From Seinonella peptonophila (GTDB lineage: Bacteria > Bacillota > Bacilli > Thermoactinomycetales > Thermoactinomycetaceae), in the NCBI RefSeq assembly GCF_900129355.1, contig NZ_FQVL01000001.1, positions 1 to 64,000 of the forward strand: 64,000 bases of DNA, in the 5' to 3' direction. Positions 53,937 through 63,007 of this stretch are shown piece by piece. The notes under the pieces were generated by a model. The model had not been told where the DNA came from and did no database searches. It saw only the letters and a program-made list of their open reading frames with translations. The position numbers and the translations under genes were made by a program. The stretch's first letter is position 1. Each line of letters starts with the position of its first letter.

Positions 53937-55397
53937 ATGACTTTGCAAAATGCCTCAGTAACGAAGGTTAAAAATTTAATAGGCGGACAATGGCTTGAAT
54001 CAAATGGAGAATATATAGAAGTACCCAATCCAGCAAATGGTGAATCGATTGCAACAGCCCCACTTTCAACAAAGGCTGAATTAAGTCAAGCTGTTGAGCT
54101 AGCTAGGAAAGCATTTGCCTCATGGAAAAGAACAGCGGTTCCAAAACGTGCCCGAATTTTGTTTCGTTACCAACAACTTTTAATTGAACATTGGGATGAA
54201 TTAGCTCGATTGATCACTCTTGAAAATGGAAAAAGTCTCGAAGAAGCTCATGGTGAAGTACAAAGAGGAATTGAATGTGTTGAATTTGCTGCCGGTGCAC
54301 CAACTCTGCTAATGGGAAGCCAGCTCCCCGATATTGCTACAGGGATTGAGTCTGGAATGTATCGCTATCCATTAGGCGTTGTGGCTGGGATTACACCATT
54401 TAATTTTCCAATGATGGTTCCGTGTTGGATGTTTCCATTAGCAATTGCCTGTGGAAATACATTTGTTTTAAAACCATCTGAAAGAACGCCACTATTAGCG
54501 AATCGACTTGCCGAGCTATTTTTAGAAGCTGGGTTGCCAGCTGGTGTTTTAAGCGTTGTGCATGGAGCACATGAAATTGTAAATGGCATGTTGGAACATC
54601 CCGAGATAGAGGCGATCTCTTTTGTTGGATCAAAACCTGTTGCAGAATACGTTTATCGAACAGCTGCTGCACATGATAAACGTGTTCAAGCACTTGCCGG
54701 AGCGAAAAATCACTCCATTGTCATGCCTGATGCGGACTTAGACCTGGCTGTTAAAAATATTATAGGTGCTGCTTTTGGCTCTGCTGGCGAACGATGTATG
54801 GCGTGTGCTGTAGTAGTTGCTGTAGGTGAAATTGCTGATCCTTTAGTGCGTCGTTTACAGGAGGCTGCCGATTCTATTCAGATTGGCGATGGACTAGATC
54901 CTGATGTGTTTCTTGGACCCGTCATACGACACGATCATAAGGAAAGAACGATTAACTATATTCGTATAGGAGAAGGTGAAGGGGCTCGATTGATACGAGA
55001 TGGACGGGAAGATCGTATGACGAAAGGAAAAGGATATTTTATTGGCCCCACTATTTTTGATTATGTAACGCCGAAGATGAAGATATGGAAAGATGAAATT
55101 TTTGCTCCTGTTTTGTCAATTGTTCGTGTAGAGACATTAGATGAAGCGATTGCTATTGCAAATCAATCAGAATTTGCAAATGGTGCTTGTCTTTATACAG
55201 ATAGTGCCCGTGCAATTCGGCAATTTCGCGAAGAGATTGATGCTGGGATGCTAGGAATTAATTTAGGTGTACCCGCTCCGATGGCATTCTTTCCTTTCTC
55301 TGGGTATAAGAAATCTTTTTATGGTGACCTTCATGCAAATGGGCGTGATGGTGTTGAGTTTTACACGCGAAAGAAGATGGTAACGGCAAGATATTAA
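53937..55397 (+). CDS. MmsA-type aldehyde dehydrogenase
   Basis: About 486 aa. Typical of methylmalonate/malonate-semialdehyde dehydrogenases: catalytic Cys in GERCMACAV, and the Glu general base replaced by the family's [15 protein letters not shown], predicting a CoA-acylating mechanism. In this operon it may act on aminoadipate semialdehyde or a related semialdehyde; MmsA proper and beta-alanine routes (with gabT) are alternatives. Start uncertain: ATG 53937 or GTG 53928. Confidence 0.88.
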   Translation: MTLQNASVTKVKNLIGGQWLESNGEYIEVPNPANGESIATAPLSTKAELSQAVELARKAFASWKRTAVPKRARILFRYQQLLIEHWDELARLITLENGKSLEEAHGEVQRGIECVEFAAGAPTLLMGSQLPDIATGIESGMYRYPLGVVAGITPFNFPMMVPCWMFPLAIACGNTFVLKPSERTPLLANRLAELFLEAGLPAGVLSVVHGAHEIVNGMLEHPEIEAISFVGSKPVAEYVYRTAAAHDKRVQALAGAKNHSIVMPDADLDLAVKNIIGAAFGSAGERCMACAVVVAVGEIADPLVRRLQEAADSIQIGDGLDPDVFLGPVIRHDHKERTINYIRIGEGEGARLIRDGREDRMTKGKGYFIGPTIFDYVTPKMKIWKDEIFAPVLSIVRVETLDEAIAIANQSEFANGACLYTDSARAIRQFREEIDAGMLGINLGVPAPMAFFPFSGYKKSFYGDLHANGRDGVEFYTRKKMVTARY

Positions 55398-55399
55398 AC

Positions 55400-55436
55400 A
55401 CTGAAACCTGGACAACCTATGTGTCTAGGTTTCAGT
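55400..55436 (+). terminator. Operon terminator
   Basis: ACTGAAACCT / AGGTTTCAGT stem, then TTATT. Confidence 0.85.
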
Positions 55437-55524
55437 TTATTCTGGTGCTAGTGGATAAGAGGAATTAAATTAATTTATCAAGTAAATAGATGATATTTTT
55501 GCCCAGGGTTTTGAAGTATTTAGC

Positions 55525-55878
55525 TTATCTTATGGCTACAGATGAGACAACATCATTCCAGTTGTTACTACTGCCACGATCTAGATTTCGAAAATCGGAG
55601 TAATTGCCAGGACGCAGAGTAATTCGATCACCACCATAGTTGATATGTTCATAAAGATTTACACCATTTCCATTGGATACTTTTGCTGATGAAGCAATAT
55701 CATTCCAATCATTGTTCACCAATGTAGAATCATTAGAACAGAGTCTGATTGATTTGCCGCCATAATTGATATGCTCATAGAGAGTTACGCAGGATTTACG
55801 GGCAGCAAAAGAGTCAGTAGGGGCAATTAGAGCACAAATAATCATCGCTGCTGATAAAAGAGCAAAAAGTTTTTTCAA
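55525..55878 (-). CDS. Secreted beta/gamma-crystallin family protein
   Basis: About 117 aa. Signal peptide (KKLFALLSAAMIICALIAP, cleavage near SFA), then two Greek-key crystallin motifs, each starting LYEHINYGG and containing a WND element (NDWNDIASSAKV, NNWNDVVSSVAI) that supplies calcium ligands. TTG 55878 chosen: AGGAG lies 10 nt upstream, whereas the GTG at 55887 abuts it. Extracellular; probably structural or calcium-binding. Confidence 0.85.
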   Translation of the reverse strand: MKKLFALLSAAMIICALIAPTDSFAARKSCVTLYEHINYGGKSIRLCSNDSTLVNNDWNDIASSAKVSNGNGVNLYEHINYGGDRITLRPGNYSDFRNLDRGSSNNWNDVVSSVAIR

Positions 55879-56196
55879 ACAAATCACACTCCTGATTAGT
55901 TTTCGAAATACATTTATTATTATTTATACAACGAAGAAAAAATGACAAATACTGAAAAAAATCGCAGTATACTGTTTGCATTCAACAAATTCCGTAGTAT
56001 AGAGAAATTGTATGATATCAGGAAGTGGACATGCCTTAAATGGTGGTATGAAAGGGAGGGAATGAAAGTGGTGGTTAACATTTTGTAAGAGGAAGATTTC
56101 TCTCTAAATATCATTTTAAGAATATCCTGTCTCAATTTTAAATGGAATCATAGGTTCAACGCTTCTTTCACTATTTAATCTATGGAGGTAACATGA
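55879..56196. other. Intergenic, no gene seen
   Basis: AT-rich; promoter region of the crystallin gene on the minus strand. No supportable frame or repeat. Confidence 0.5.
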
Positions 56197-56370
56197 TCAA
56201 TTCACTTCTCTTGTATTACCTTCTCCTACTGTATATTTATATGTCGCTTCTGAAACAGGATTACCATCAATTGCCCCTTGCAAAGCTCTCATTATTCTTT
56301 TATGTTTTTCAGAATCGATAGCTACGCCATCGGTTCCTTTTTTTGGTTTGTGGTTATCATTTTCTGCCAC
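56197..56370 (-). CDS. Small hydrophilic hypothetical protein
   Basis: 57 aa, charged, no membrane segment (MAENDNHKPKKGTDGVA start, EATYKYTVGEGNTREVN end). GTG start 56370 with GGAGGTG 7 nt upstream; the GTG 15 nt earlier overlaps that site. Expressible by its signals. No family recognised. Confidence 0.6.
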   Translation of the reverse strand: MAENDNHKPKKGTDGVAIDSEKHKRIMRALQGAIDGNPVSEATYKYTVGEGNTREVN

Positions 56371-56647
56371 TATATTCACCTCCACTTATTCGTGTGGTTT
56401 ACACCTTCTTATTTCCCGATCTGTTTATGTAGAAATCTAATTTTTATATTTAAATAATAAATAATTTTAAGTTTAAATTTAATTATATTATATGTATATA
56501 TCATATTATCGGCATTAAATGGAGAATGAATATAAAATAGAAATTTATTTATAATGGAATGAATAATATTTATTTTAGATCAATTATATGATATAATAAG
56601 AACGTATATTTGGTTAGTGGATTCTTATTAAAAAGGAGATAAGTGAA
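56371..56647. other. Very AT-rich spacer
   Basis: Divergent promoter region; TATAAT-like boxes abound (for example near 56590), too many to choose. No gene. Confidence 0.5.
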
Positions 56648-57052
56648 GTGAAAACAAAAACAACAATCTGGGTTGCAAGGATCATGAGTATTTTGGTTAT
56701 TATTTTTATGTTATTTGACAGTGTGTCTAAGCTATTAAAGGCTAAGCAAGTAATCAGTGGAACATTACAATTAGGATTCTTAGAGCATCATATTGTGATC
56801 ATTGGAATCCTTGGACTGATACCTACATTGTTATATGCATTTCCAAGTACTTCAATTTTAGGAGCCATCTTATTAACAGGTTACTTGGGTGGTGCGATTG
56901 TTACAAATTTACGCGTTGATGCACCATTATTTACCAATATTTTATTCCCTGTTTATCTTGCTTTATTTATGTGGGGTGGTCTATGGTTGCGCGATGAGAA
57001 ACTACGTAACCTGTTTCCACTGAAGAGAAAACAGAAAGATATTGAAGAATAA
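56648..57052 (+). CDS. DoxX-like small membrane protein
   Basis: 134 aa, four membrane helices (ARIMSILVIIFMLFDSV, ILGLIPTLLYAFPSTS, LGAILLTGYLGGAIV, FPVYLALFMWGGLWL), matching DoxX-like proteins with the FDS and TGYLGGA motifs. GTG start after AAAGGAGA. Function unknown. Charged cytoplasmic end. Confidence 0.8.
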   Translation: MKTKTTIWVARIMSILVIIFMLFDSVSKLLKAKQVISGTLQLGFLEHHIVIIGILGLIPTLLYAFPSTSILGAILLTGYLGGAIVTNLRVDAPLFTNILFPVYLALFMWGGLWLRDEKLRNLFPLKRKQKDIEE

Positions 57053-57304
57053 GGGTTTAAATTGAATGAAAGGACTTGTTCAATGATTGAGCAGGTTCTT
57101 TTCTGTTTCATATTTCACGAAGATATGGAAATCTACATAAATATGGAATTTCATATTTATCGGTTGTATGATATGGTATTGAATAGATATAGACTATTTC
57201 GTATTCGCACCCCTGAGGATTGAATAGGAGGTATCACTCCGGGGAGCTCCATTTGTAAGCTACCGCAAAACGGAACCGTTCAATACGGGAAATTGGAGTT
57301 AGAC

Positions 57305-57640
57305 ATGAGCTGGTTGGGGATTTTGTTCATCGTGGTGACTGTCATCTATGGCTACTTCTGTCAAACCCGGTCGGCGTACCAGATCGGCGGATTTTTCACT
57401 GGAGGAATGATCGGCATGGTGATCGGGGGAATCATCTGGAAAATCCTCTCCATCTTCGTTGATCAGTCTTACCAGTGGTACCATCCGAAGGACGGATCGC
57501 TGCCTGACGTCTTGTTCGACGAGTCCAAGTTCCAGATGCCTCTTGCTGATCTGATCGGTGGTGGTGTCACCTTCACTCTGATCTTCCTGGGAGCCTTCAT
57601 CCTGGGGCATTTGGGTAAGAGAGCCTATCAGGAACTATAA
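57305..57640 (+). CDS. Small membrane protein, G+C-richer block
   Basis: 111 aa, three membrane helices (WLGILFIVVTVIYGYF, GGMIGMVIGGIIWKIL, GGGVTFTLIFLGAFILG) around a hydrophilic loop with WYHPKDGSLPD. ATG 57305, GGAG 6 nt upstream. The gene is clearly richer in G+C than its neighbours. Followed by a 28-bp terminator stem. No family recognised. Confidence 0.7.
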   Translation: MSWLGILFIVVTVIYGYFCQTRSAYQIGGFFTGGMIGMVIGGIIWKILSIFVDQSYQWYHPKDGSLPDVLFDESKFQMPLADLIGGGVTFTLIFLGAFILGHLGKRAYQEL

Positions 57641-57657
57641 ATCCAATATGTATATGC

Positions 57658-57721
57658 ACATCTAACTCATGACAGTCCCCGCCCTCGCCAAAAAGGGTGG
57701 GGGCTGTCATGAGTTAGATGT
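57658..57721 (+). terminator. Very strong terminator hairpin
   Basis: 28-bp stem with only two G-U pairs (left arm begins ACATCTAACTCATGACAG), 8-nt loop, then TATTTGTATT. Confidence 0.85.
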
Positions 57722-57844
57722 ATTTGTATTGGTGGTGTAATTCACAATCGAAGTGAAATTTAGTACAGAAGTCATATATGATTTGGATTGGCTATTTTAA
57801 TACAAAGGAAGAAAAGGGATTAAACTCAAATCTATTTTTTCTAA

Positions 57845-57868
57845 CAAGAGGGCGTAATCACCCTCTTG
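57845..57868 (-). terminator. Terminator of the secreted hypothetical protein gene
   Basis: CAAGAGGG / CCCTCTTG stem just after the stop on the minus strand. Confidence 0.7.
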
Positions 57869-57875
57869 TAAAAAA

Positions 57876-58244
57876 CTATGGTTGTTGGGTACTTAAGATT
57901 CCCTTTGCGGAACAATTTAAATCAACGGAGCCGCAAGAGAAGTATAATCGATATTCACCAACGGGTGCACCAGTTGTAAAATTAGCATCAGTAGTGCCTT
58001 CTTTAATAATAATATTATTACTATCACGAATAAACCAATGTGTTTTTCCAGAAGTACTGCTAATATCCACATAAACGCCTAAAATTTGCCCCGCATAAAG
58101 ATAAACCGGGGCAGTAGATTTTGTTTCTTCACCATAAGAAATTGTGACCTCTTTTTTAGTGATTACTGTAGCTGCATCTGATATTCCCGAAAAGGATAGA
58201 ATTGCAAAAATAGTAAATACAGACATAAGCAATTTTCTTATCAC
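57876..58244 (-). CDS. Small secreted hypothetical protein
   Basis: 122 aa. Signal peptide residues 1-24 (KLLMSVFTIFAILSF, cleavage after DAA region), then a beta-rich domain (YLYAGQILGVYVDIS, GEYRLYFSCGS) with two cysteines that could form a disulfide. GTG start with AGGGGCTGA upstream. I do not recognise the family. Confidence 0.65.
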   Translation of the reverse strand: MIRKLLMSVFTIFAILSFSGISDAATVITKKEVTISYGEETKSTAPVYLYAGQILGVYVDISSTSGKTHWFIRDSNNIIIKEGTTDANFTTGAPVGEYRLYFSCGSVDLNCSAKGILSTQQP

Positions 58245-58294
58245 GGAATATTCAGCCCCTTATTATTATTTACAATTATGTTATTACCCCAATA

Positions 58295-58334
58295 TGCTCT
58301 ATAAAAAACCAACTGGTTGGTTTTTTATAGAGCA
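58295..58334. terminator. Perfect 18-bp hairpin, AT-rich ends
   Basis: TGCTCTATAAAAAACCAA-ctgg and its exact reverse complement. A bidirectional terminator or a cruciform; no plus-strand gene ends here. Confidence 0.65.
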
Positions 58335-58471
58335 TCGGATTAAATGATATAATGGTGCAAATTTAGTTTGAGTAGTCCATTTTATCGCAATAAATTTTGA
58401 GATAGTCATCTATGCTTAATCGTCTATATATGTTGTATCGAGTTGCAGAGTGAAAGCCCAATGAATAATGG

Positions 58472-58514
58472 AAAAAGAGCGATGTAACCTAATTGGTCAA
58501 CTGTCGCTCTTTTT
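58472..58514 (-). terminator. Terminator of the acetyltransferase gene
   Basis: AAAAAGAGCGA / TCGCTCTTTTT stem, 21-nt loop, after the minus-strand gene. Confidence 0.85.
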
Positions 58515-58527
58515 ATTCTGCCCCTAT

Positions 58528-59091
58528 CTAAGATGATATGTTAGTAATCACTTTATCTAGCATTCGTTCAGAATCATATTCTGATACGAGAAGGCTGAAT
58601 AACTTTAAGTTAGTGTACTTATCTTCTTCGATTCTCCTGGCTTCGCGCTTGATACCCTCGCATTTAAGACCAAGTGAGGTTACTAGTTTCTCAGCTGCTG
58701 AATCTTGAAGGACCTCTATTTCGACTCGGTGATACTGAAGTATTTTAAAGCAGTACTCGATGAGTAGATAAATGGCCTCAGAGGCATATTTTTTACCTGA
58801 GTACTTTTGTCCGATAAGGATATAGCAGATTTCACCGACTCGATTATGGTGATTCGTTATTTTGAGAGATATCGTTCCAATAATATTTTCGTGGTCGATT
58901 ATTATATATGGAAGTTGACGCAGTATAGCCTTCTTAACGAACTCCTCTAGATCTTTTTCTGAACGGGGTACTCTAGAGTTGTGGCGATGATTCCAAATTT
59001 CAGGAGAATTTAGAGCTCGCCACAGCGCAGGTACATGTGACTGATTTAAAGGTTCTAGCCTTATCCGGGGGCCTTGTATCGTATTTTCCAC
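58528..59091 (-). CDS. GNAT N-acetyltransferase (RimJ/RimL type)
   Basis: 187 aa. GPRIRLEPLNQSHVPALW start, ENIIGTISLKI strand, acetyl-CoA region IGQKYSGKKYASEAIYLLIEY, and RVEIEVLQDSAAEKLVTSLGLKCEG typical of RimJ-like enzymes. ATG 59091. Single gene with terminator. Substrate unknown. Confidence 0.87.
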   Translation of the reverse strand: MENTIQGPRIRLEPLNQSHVPALWRALNSPEIWNHRHNSRVPRSEKDLEEFVKKAILRQLPYIIIDHENIIGTISLKITNHHNRVGEICYILIGQKYSGKKYASEAIYLLIEYCFKILQYHRVEIEVLQDSAAEKLVTSLGLKCEGIKREARRIEEDKYTNLKLFSLLVSEYDSERMLDKVITNISS

Positions 59092-59179
59092 TGTGATTCT
59101 TTCGATCAGGTTTCTGTGGTGGCTTCAAGACACTGTCTTGAACTAATCTAGATGTTCTCTCTAGATTAGAAAATCCTTT

Positions 59180-59231
59180 AATAACACAATATAACATGTT
59201 ACTATTTAGTAACATGTTATATTGTGTTATT
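59180..59231 (-). terminator. Perfect 23-bp hairpin after the nucleotidase gene
   Basis: Perfect inverted repeat (59180-59202 with 59209-59231), 6-nt loop; left arm begins AATAACACAATATAAC. T-rich on both sides. Confidence 0.7.
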
Positions 59232-59324
59232 TTGTTGAAAAAAACTTTACCTAATTAACGTTATTCAAAAGTAAAAATTAGATACAAAGATAGTTGAGTA
59301 GAAAAGCATTTAAATAAATTCTTC

Positions 59325-60920
59325 TTAATCCTGAATCTGCTCTATCCGCTTTTCGATTTTTGCTTGAATGGGTTGAGGTAGGTGTTGAATATATGCTATT
59401 AAAGCGTGCAAATCTACTGATCCTGTCTTTCGTTTTTTACCAGCTAATGCAATAGAAAAATGATCTCCACCTTCTGCTAGGAAAGAATTCATTGTGACAG
59501 TATAGAGATAATTGGGTTGGATCGCATCGCCGTCTGTCTTTTTAAGATTTAGAATATGAAATTGCCCAAGTGTGTTCTTTCTCCATTGGTAAGTAAGTCC
59601 TGAGCTTTTTAAGATTTGCTTTTTAGTAGGATTTTGAAATTGTTGTTCAAGTAGTTGTAAAATTTGCTTTCCGGTAAGCTCCATTTTAATCAAATGGTTT
59701 CCGAATGGTTGGACAGTATATAAATCTCCCCATGTGATGGATCCTGCGCGTAAGCTAGCACGAATTCCGCCAGGATTTACAAAAGCAAAATCAGATTTCA
59801 TTGCCCAACGATGCGCATCAGCGACCAAGTTGCCCAATGCTGATTCACCTGCTTCATTTTCTTGACGGGAAATCTCAGCTTTACTTTGTCCGATTTTTTG
59901 GGAGATGATCGGATTTACTTTTTGTTCAACTTTTGCTACGAATTGTTTCATTTTTGTATCTGGTTTTGTATTAGTATGAAAGGTAGGAATGATCTTAGCA
60001 TGTTTACTTATGACTTCTTTGCTTCTTTGATCAATAAGAAGCTTAACAGAAGCGAATGCAGTTCCATAACTTCTAGCTTCTATGATTAATTTGTTAGCTA
60101 CTATGCCATTTAATTCGGTGTGTGAGTGACCAGCTAGAATTACGTCTACCTCTGGATCGATTTTTTTGGCAATTGTAGTAATAGGTCCAATGATTTGATG
60201 AGTTTTCTGATTTTGTTGACCACCTTCATGTGCTAACACAATAATTGTTTTGACACCTCGTTTTCGCAGTATCTTAACTTGTCGATTGATTGCTTCTGAC
60301 TCATCCGTAAATACGAGCTGTTTAATTCCGCTTGCTTTTACCAGGTTTACTGTATCTTTTGTTACCACACCGATAAATCCTACGGGAATTCCGCTTTTCC
60401 ACCTTATCAAAAAAGGAATAAATACTGGTTTTCTAGTCTTTTTATCTAAAACATTGGCAACCAAATAGGGGAATGAAGCACCTGAGAAATATCCAGTTGA
60501 AGGATGGTAGCCACCGTTGATCAGACGTTTGAGCTCATCAATTCCTTCATCAAATTCATGATTACCTACTGTTGCTAGGTCAACATGCAGTTGATTCGCC
60601 ATTTCAATAGACGGTTCATCCTGTAATAACGCCGAAATCGGAGGGCTTGCACCAACCAGATCTCCAACATGTACAAGAAAGCTATTTTTAATACGATATT
60701 GTTTTAAATAACTGGCTAAGATAGAGGCGCTCCCAATAGGCTGTTGATTGATGTAATCAGTATAGTTTAATTGACCATGAAAATCATTCATGCTTAGGAT
60801 TTGAATAGGTATTGTTTGAGGAGAAGTATGAACAGGTGTTGAGTGAATAAAATACAAGATTAACAGAAATGAAGAAATAATAACGAAAATGTTTCCATAT
60901 TTATAGTTAACTGACAACAA
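59325..60920 (-). CDS. Membrane-anchored 5'-nucleotidase/metallophosphatase
   Basis: About 531 aa. N-terminal hydrophobic anchor or signal (FVIISSFLLILYFI), metallophosphoesterase domain with MNDFHGQL, VGDLVGASP, TVGNHEFDEG and AGHSHTE metal motifs, then the C-terminal substrate domain with ADAHRWA, FVNPGGIRA and FLAEGGDHF. Hydrolyses nucleotides or UDP-sugars outside the cell. Start uncertain among GTG 60926 and TTG 60920/60917; GGAGG spacing favours a TTG. Confidence 0.9.
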   Translation of the reverse strand: MLSVNYKYGNIFVIISSFLLILYFIHSTPVHTSPQTIPIQILSMNDFHGQLNYTDYINQQPIGSASILASYLKQYRIKNSFLVHVGDLVGASPPISALLQDEPSIEMANQLHVDLATVGNHEFDEGIDELKRLINGGYHPSTGYFSGASFPYLVANVLDKKTRKPVFIPFLIRWKSGIPVGFIGVVTKDTVNLVKASGIKQLVFTDESEAINRQVKILRKRGVKTIIVLAHEGGQQNQKTHQIIGPITTIAKKIDPEVDVILAGHSHTELNGIVANKLIIEARSYGTAFASVKLLIDQRSKEVISKHAKIIPTFHTNTKPDTKMKQFVAKVEQKVNPIISQKIGQSKAEISRQENEAGESALGNLVADAHRWAMKSDFAFVNPGGIRASLRAGSITWGDLYTVQPFGNHLIKMELTGKQILQLLEQQFQNPTKKQILKSSGLTYQWRKNTLGQFHILNLKKTDGDAIQPNYLYTVTMNSFLAEGGDHFSIALAGKKRKTGSVDLHALIAYIQHLPQPIQAKIEKRIEQIQD

Positions 60921-60954
60921 ACGCACCTCCCTCTTTAATATTATACATTAAATT

Positions 60955-61497
60955 CAATATATTTTGTATATTATGGAAAGCCATCTACCTAAGAGAGATG
61001 GCTTGTACAAGATTGCGAGCGGGAAAATTTCTAGCTTTAGTTATGGGGATGAAAGCAAGCGTCAGGCGAAGGAGGGTCTCAATCCTCTTTCAAGCATGTC
61101 CATCTTTTGCTCTCTTTTTTTGTCCTTTTGTAAATACCTTTGGTGAAAAAGTAAAAGCTCTCAAGTACTTTAGAAAGTATGAGATACGATTAGCCAAAGC
61201 ACAGGGAATCCTGTCCAGACGCACCAAAGATGGGGCGAATTGGCATCAGGCACGAATCAAAGTCGCTCGGATTCATGAAAAGATCACCAATGCACGTCAT
61301 GACTTTCTTCATAAGCTGTCTACCAAGCTGATACGCGAAAACCAAGTCATCAGCACGGAAGATTTGCAAGTGAAAATATGGTCAAGAATCACCATGTACT
61401 AAATCCATTACTGATGCTAGTCTGAGCTTGGTTCATTTCTCTCAGTAGCGAGAGAATACCCAAGAATCTCCCGTATTCATGCGTGGGGAGTGGTCAA
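60955..61497 (+). mobile_element. Degenerate IS200/IS605-type element with tnpB remnant
   Basis: Left candidate hairpin GCCATCT / AGATGGC (near 60970-60995), an internal piece of tnpB, and a right end with hairpin CTCCC / GGGGAG followed by TGGTCAA ending at 61497. The right end abuts the CAP-domain gene, whose stop codon (TGA, minus strand) lies inside the terminal TCAA. Confidence 0.55.
61139..61400 (+). pseudogene. tnpB: tnpB (TnpB RNA-guided nuclease) remnant
   Basis: The plus strand encodes part of the RuvC-like middle of TnpB: RLAKAQGILSRRTKDGANW, HEKITNARHDFLHKLSTKL, then NQVISTEDLQVK with the RuvC-II Glu, followed by a frameshift (a VKNMVKNHH continuation lies in another frame). N-terminal half, zinc finger and last catalytic Asp are missing. 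The preceding part of the frame does not match TnpB. Confidence 0.7.
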
Positions 61498-62021
61498 GGA
61501 ATTCCGATAAATTGTTGTGTCCAATAAGTCCCATAAGTTCCACCACCATCAACATAACCCACACCAATATGAGTATAGTCAGGGTCAAGAATGTTACGGC
61601 GATGTCCTTCACTGTTCATCCATGCATTTATTGTTTCAGCTGGGGTTTGGTATCCTTCAGCAATGTTTTCACCAACCCCATGATAATAGGAAATGCCATG
61701 ATCATTTACCATTTGTTCCGGTGAACCATATGTAGGTGAATCATGATTAAAGTAGTTATTATCACACATATCCGCTGATTTTTTACGGGCAACAAAAGAG
61801 AGGTCTTGATGCGTTTTTAGTGGTTTAAGTCCGTTTTTTTTGCGTTCTTCATTCACTAAACGAATCACTTCTTTTTCGTACTCGTTTAGTTGATGGTTTT
61901 TAGGTATTGGGTATTTAGAAGCAAATACGCTTTGTTGAAATTGGAAAACAAATAAGAGTGTTAAGAAGACGACTGATGCTGAAAACAAAGATCTTCTACG
62001 ATGCAACTCGCTTTGATGCAT
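61494..62021 (-). CDS. Secreted CAP-domain (SCP/PR1-like) protein
   Basis: 175 aa. Signal peptide within residues 1-35 (LFSASVVFLTLLFVFQF, cleavage near VFA), then a CAP domain: LNEYEKEVIRLVNEERKK, NYFNHDSPTYG with cavity His, GVGENIAEGY, AWMNSEGHRRNIL with the second His/Glu, and YGTYWTQQF at the end. YkwD-like. ATG 62021 after AAGGAG. Its last codons meet the transposon remnant, which supplies the TGA. Confidence 0.9.
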   Translation of the reverse strand: MHQSELHRRRSLFSASVVFLTLLFVFQFQQSVFASKYPIPKNHQLNEYEKEVIRLVNEERKKNGLKPLKTHQDLSFVARKKSADMCDNNYFNHDSPTYGSPEQMVNDHGISYYHGVGENIAEGYQTPAETINAWMNSEGHRRNILDPDYTHIGVGYVDGGGTYGTYWTQQFIGIP

Positions 62022-62203
62022 ATGTTCACTCCTTTGATGTAAATATAATCAATATTTTAACAAAATAAATCTAATTTGTATATACTATATATTTAAAATA
62101 TGTGTAATTTTTTACCTATAAAATAGGAATAAAACCATGTTGATATATCCTAAAAGTAAATATATAATTAAATAAATCCGATAGGTTTAGTTTTATATAT
62201 GAT

Positions 62204-62304
62204 TCTTATCAAGAGAGATGGAGGGATTTGGCCCGATGAAGTCTCAGCAACAGGTTATTTAACACTGTGCTAAATCCAACAAGTTTTCAACTTGGCAGAT
62301 AAGA
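62204..62304 (+). promoter_or_regulatory. SAM-I riboswitch (S-box)
   Basis: Canonical core: P1 CTTATC / GATAAG (62205-62210, 62298-62303), AGAGAGATGGAGGGATTTGGCC, GATGAAGTCTCAGCAACAGG and GTGCTAAATCC elements in the expected order, followed by a terminator. Predicts repression when S-adenosylmethionine is plentiful. Confidence 0.95.
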
Positions 62305-62314
62305 AAGGGTAAGA

Positions 62315-62349
62315 AAAGCCCTCTTAACTTTCCAAGTTAAGAGGGCTTT
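62315..62349 (+). terminator. Riboswitch expression-platform terminator
   Basis: AAAGCCCTCTTAACTT-tcc-AAGTTAAGAGGGCTTT, a perfect 16-bp stem after the S-box. Confidence 0.95.
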
Positions 62350-62407
62350 CATCACTTTTAAAACATATTAAACAGGCCTATTAATTATATATTTGGAGGT
62401 TATGTTA

Positions 62408-63004
62408 ATGGAATTTAAAGAACAAGTTCAATTGCTTGGACAGTTACCTAAATTGATCCAAGAACCTTATCAACGATATCGTTCATTTTCAAATGCCATT
62501 TGGAATAAAGGCGTGTTAACCGTTGAGGAAAAAGAAGTGATTGCAATTGCTGTTGCGCATTCAACCAAATGTGCTTACTGCATTCGATTTCATACAAGAA
62601 AAGCAAAGCATTTGGGGATTTCTATTGAAAAGTTACTAGAAGCGGCAACCATTACTGCATCGATTGAAGCGGCAAGTCCTATTTATTACCGTTATGAAAA
62701 ATCAGAGCTTGATAGACAAGCATTTCCTCATCACATTGAAACGACAATTCCTTTTATCGATTCGATTGATGATATGGGTCATTTATCCACTCGCATACGA
62801 ATCCTAATTGCTTTTGCAGTGAACCATCTCGTGCAAATCGAACAGCTTCAAGATCAACTGGTAAATCTAGCAGATGAATCCAATATAGTAGAAGATGAAA
62901 TAAGGGAAGCGATTTTAGTTGCAGCTGCATTAAAGGCCGGGGGAGCAATCTCACATACTGCTGAGTTAATCAATGAGTATCTAAGTATCGAATCAGGAGT
63001 TTAA
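62408..63004 (+). CDS. Carboxymuconolactone decarboxylase/AhpD-like protein
   Basis: 198 aa. Redox motif in STKCAYCIRFHTRKAKHLG (CxxC with downstream His), helical AhpD fold, with a second similar half lacking the cysteines. ATG 62408 chosen: GGAGG lies 8 nt upstream. First gene behind the SAM riboswitch and 3 bp from an SsuC-like permease, so a role in organosulfur uptake or oxidation is inferred. Confidence 0.87.
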   Translation: MEFKEQVQLLGQLPKLIQEPYQRYRSFSNAIWNKGVLTVEEKEVIAIAVAHSTKCAYCIRFHTRKAKHLGISIEKLLEAATITASIEAASPIYYRYEKSELDRQAFPHHIETTIPFIDSIDDMGHLSTRIRILIAFAVNHLVQIEQLQDQLVNLADESNIVEDEIREAILVAAALKAGGAISHTAELINEYLSIESGV

Positions 63005-63007
63005 AAT

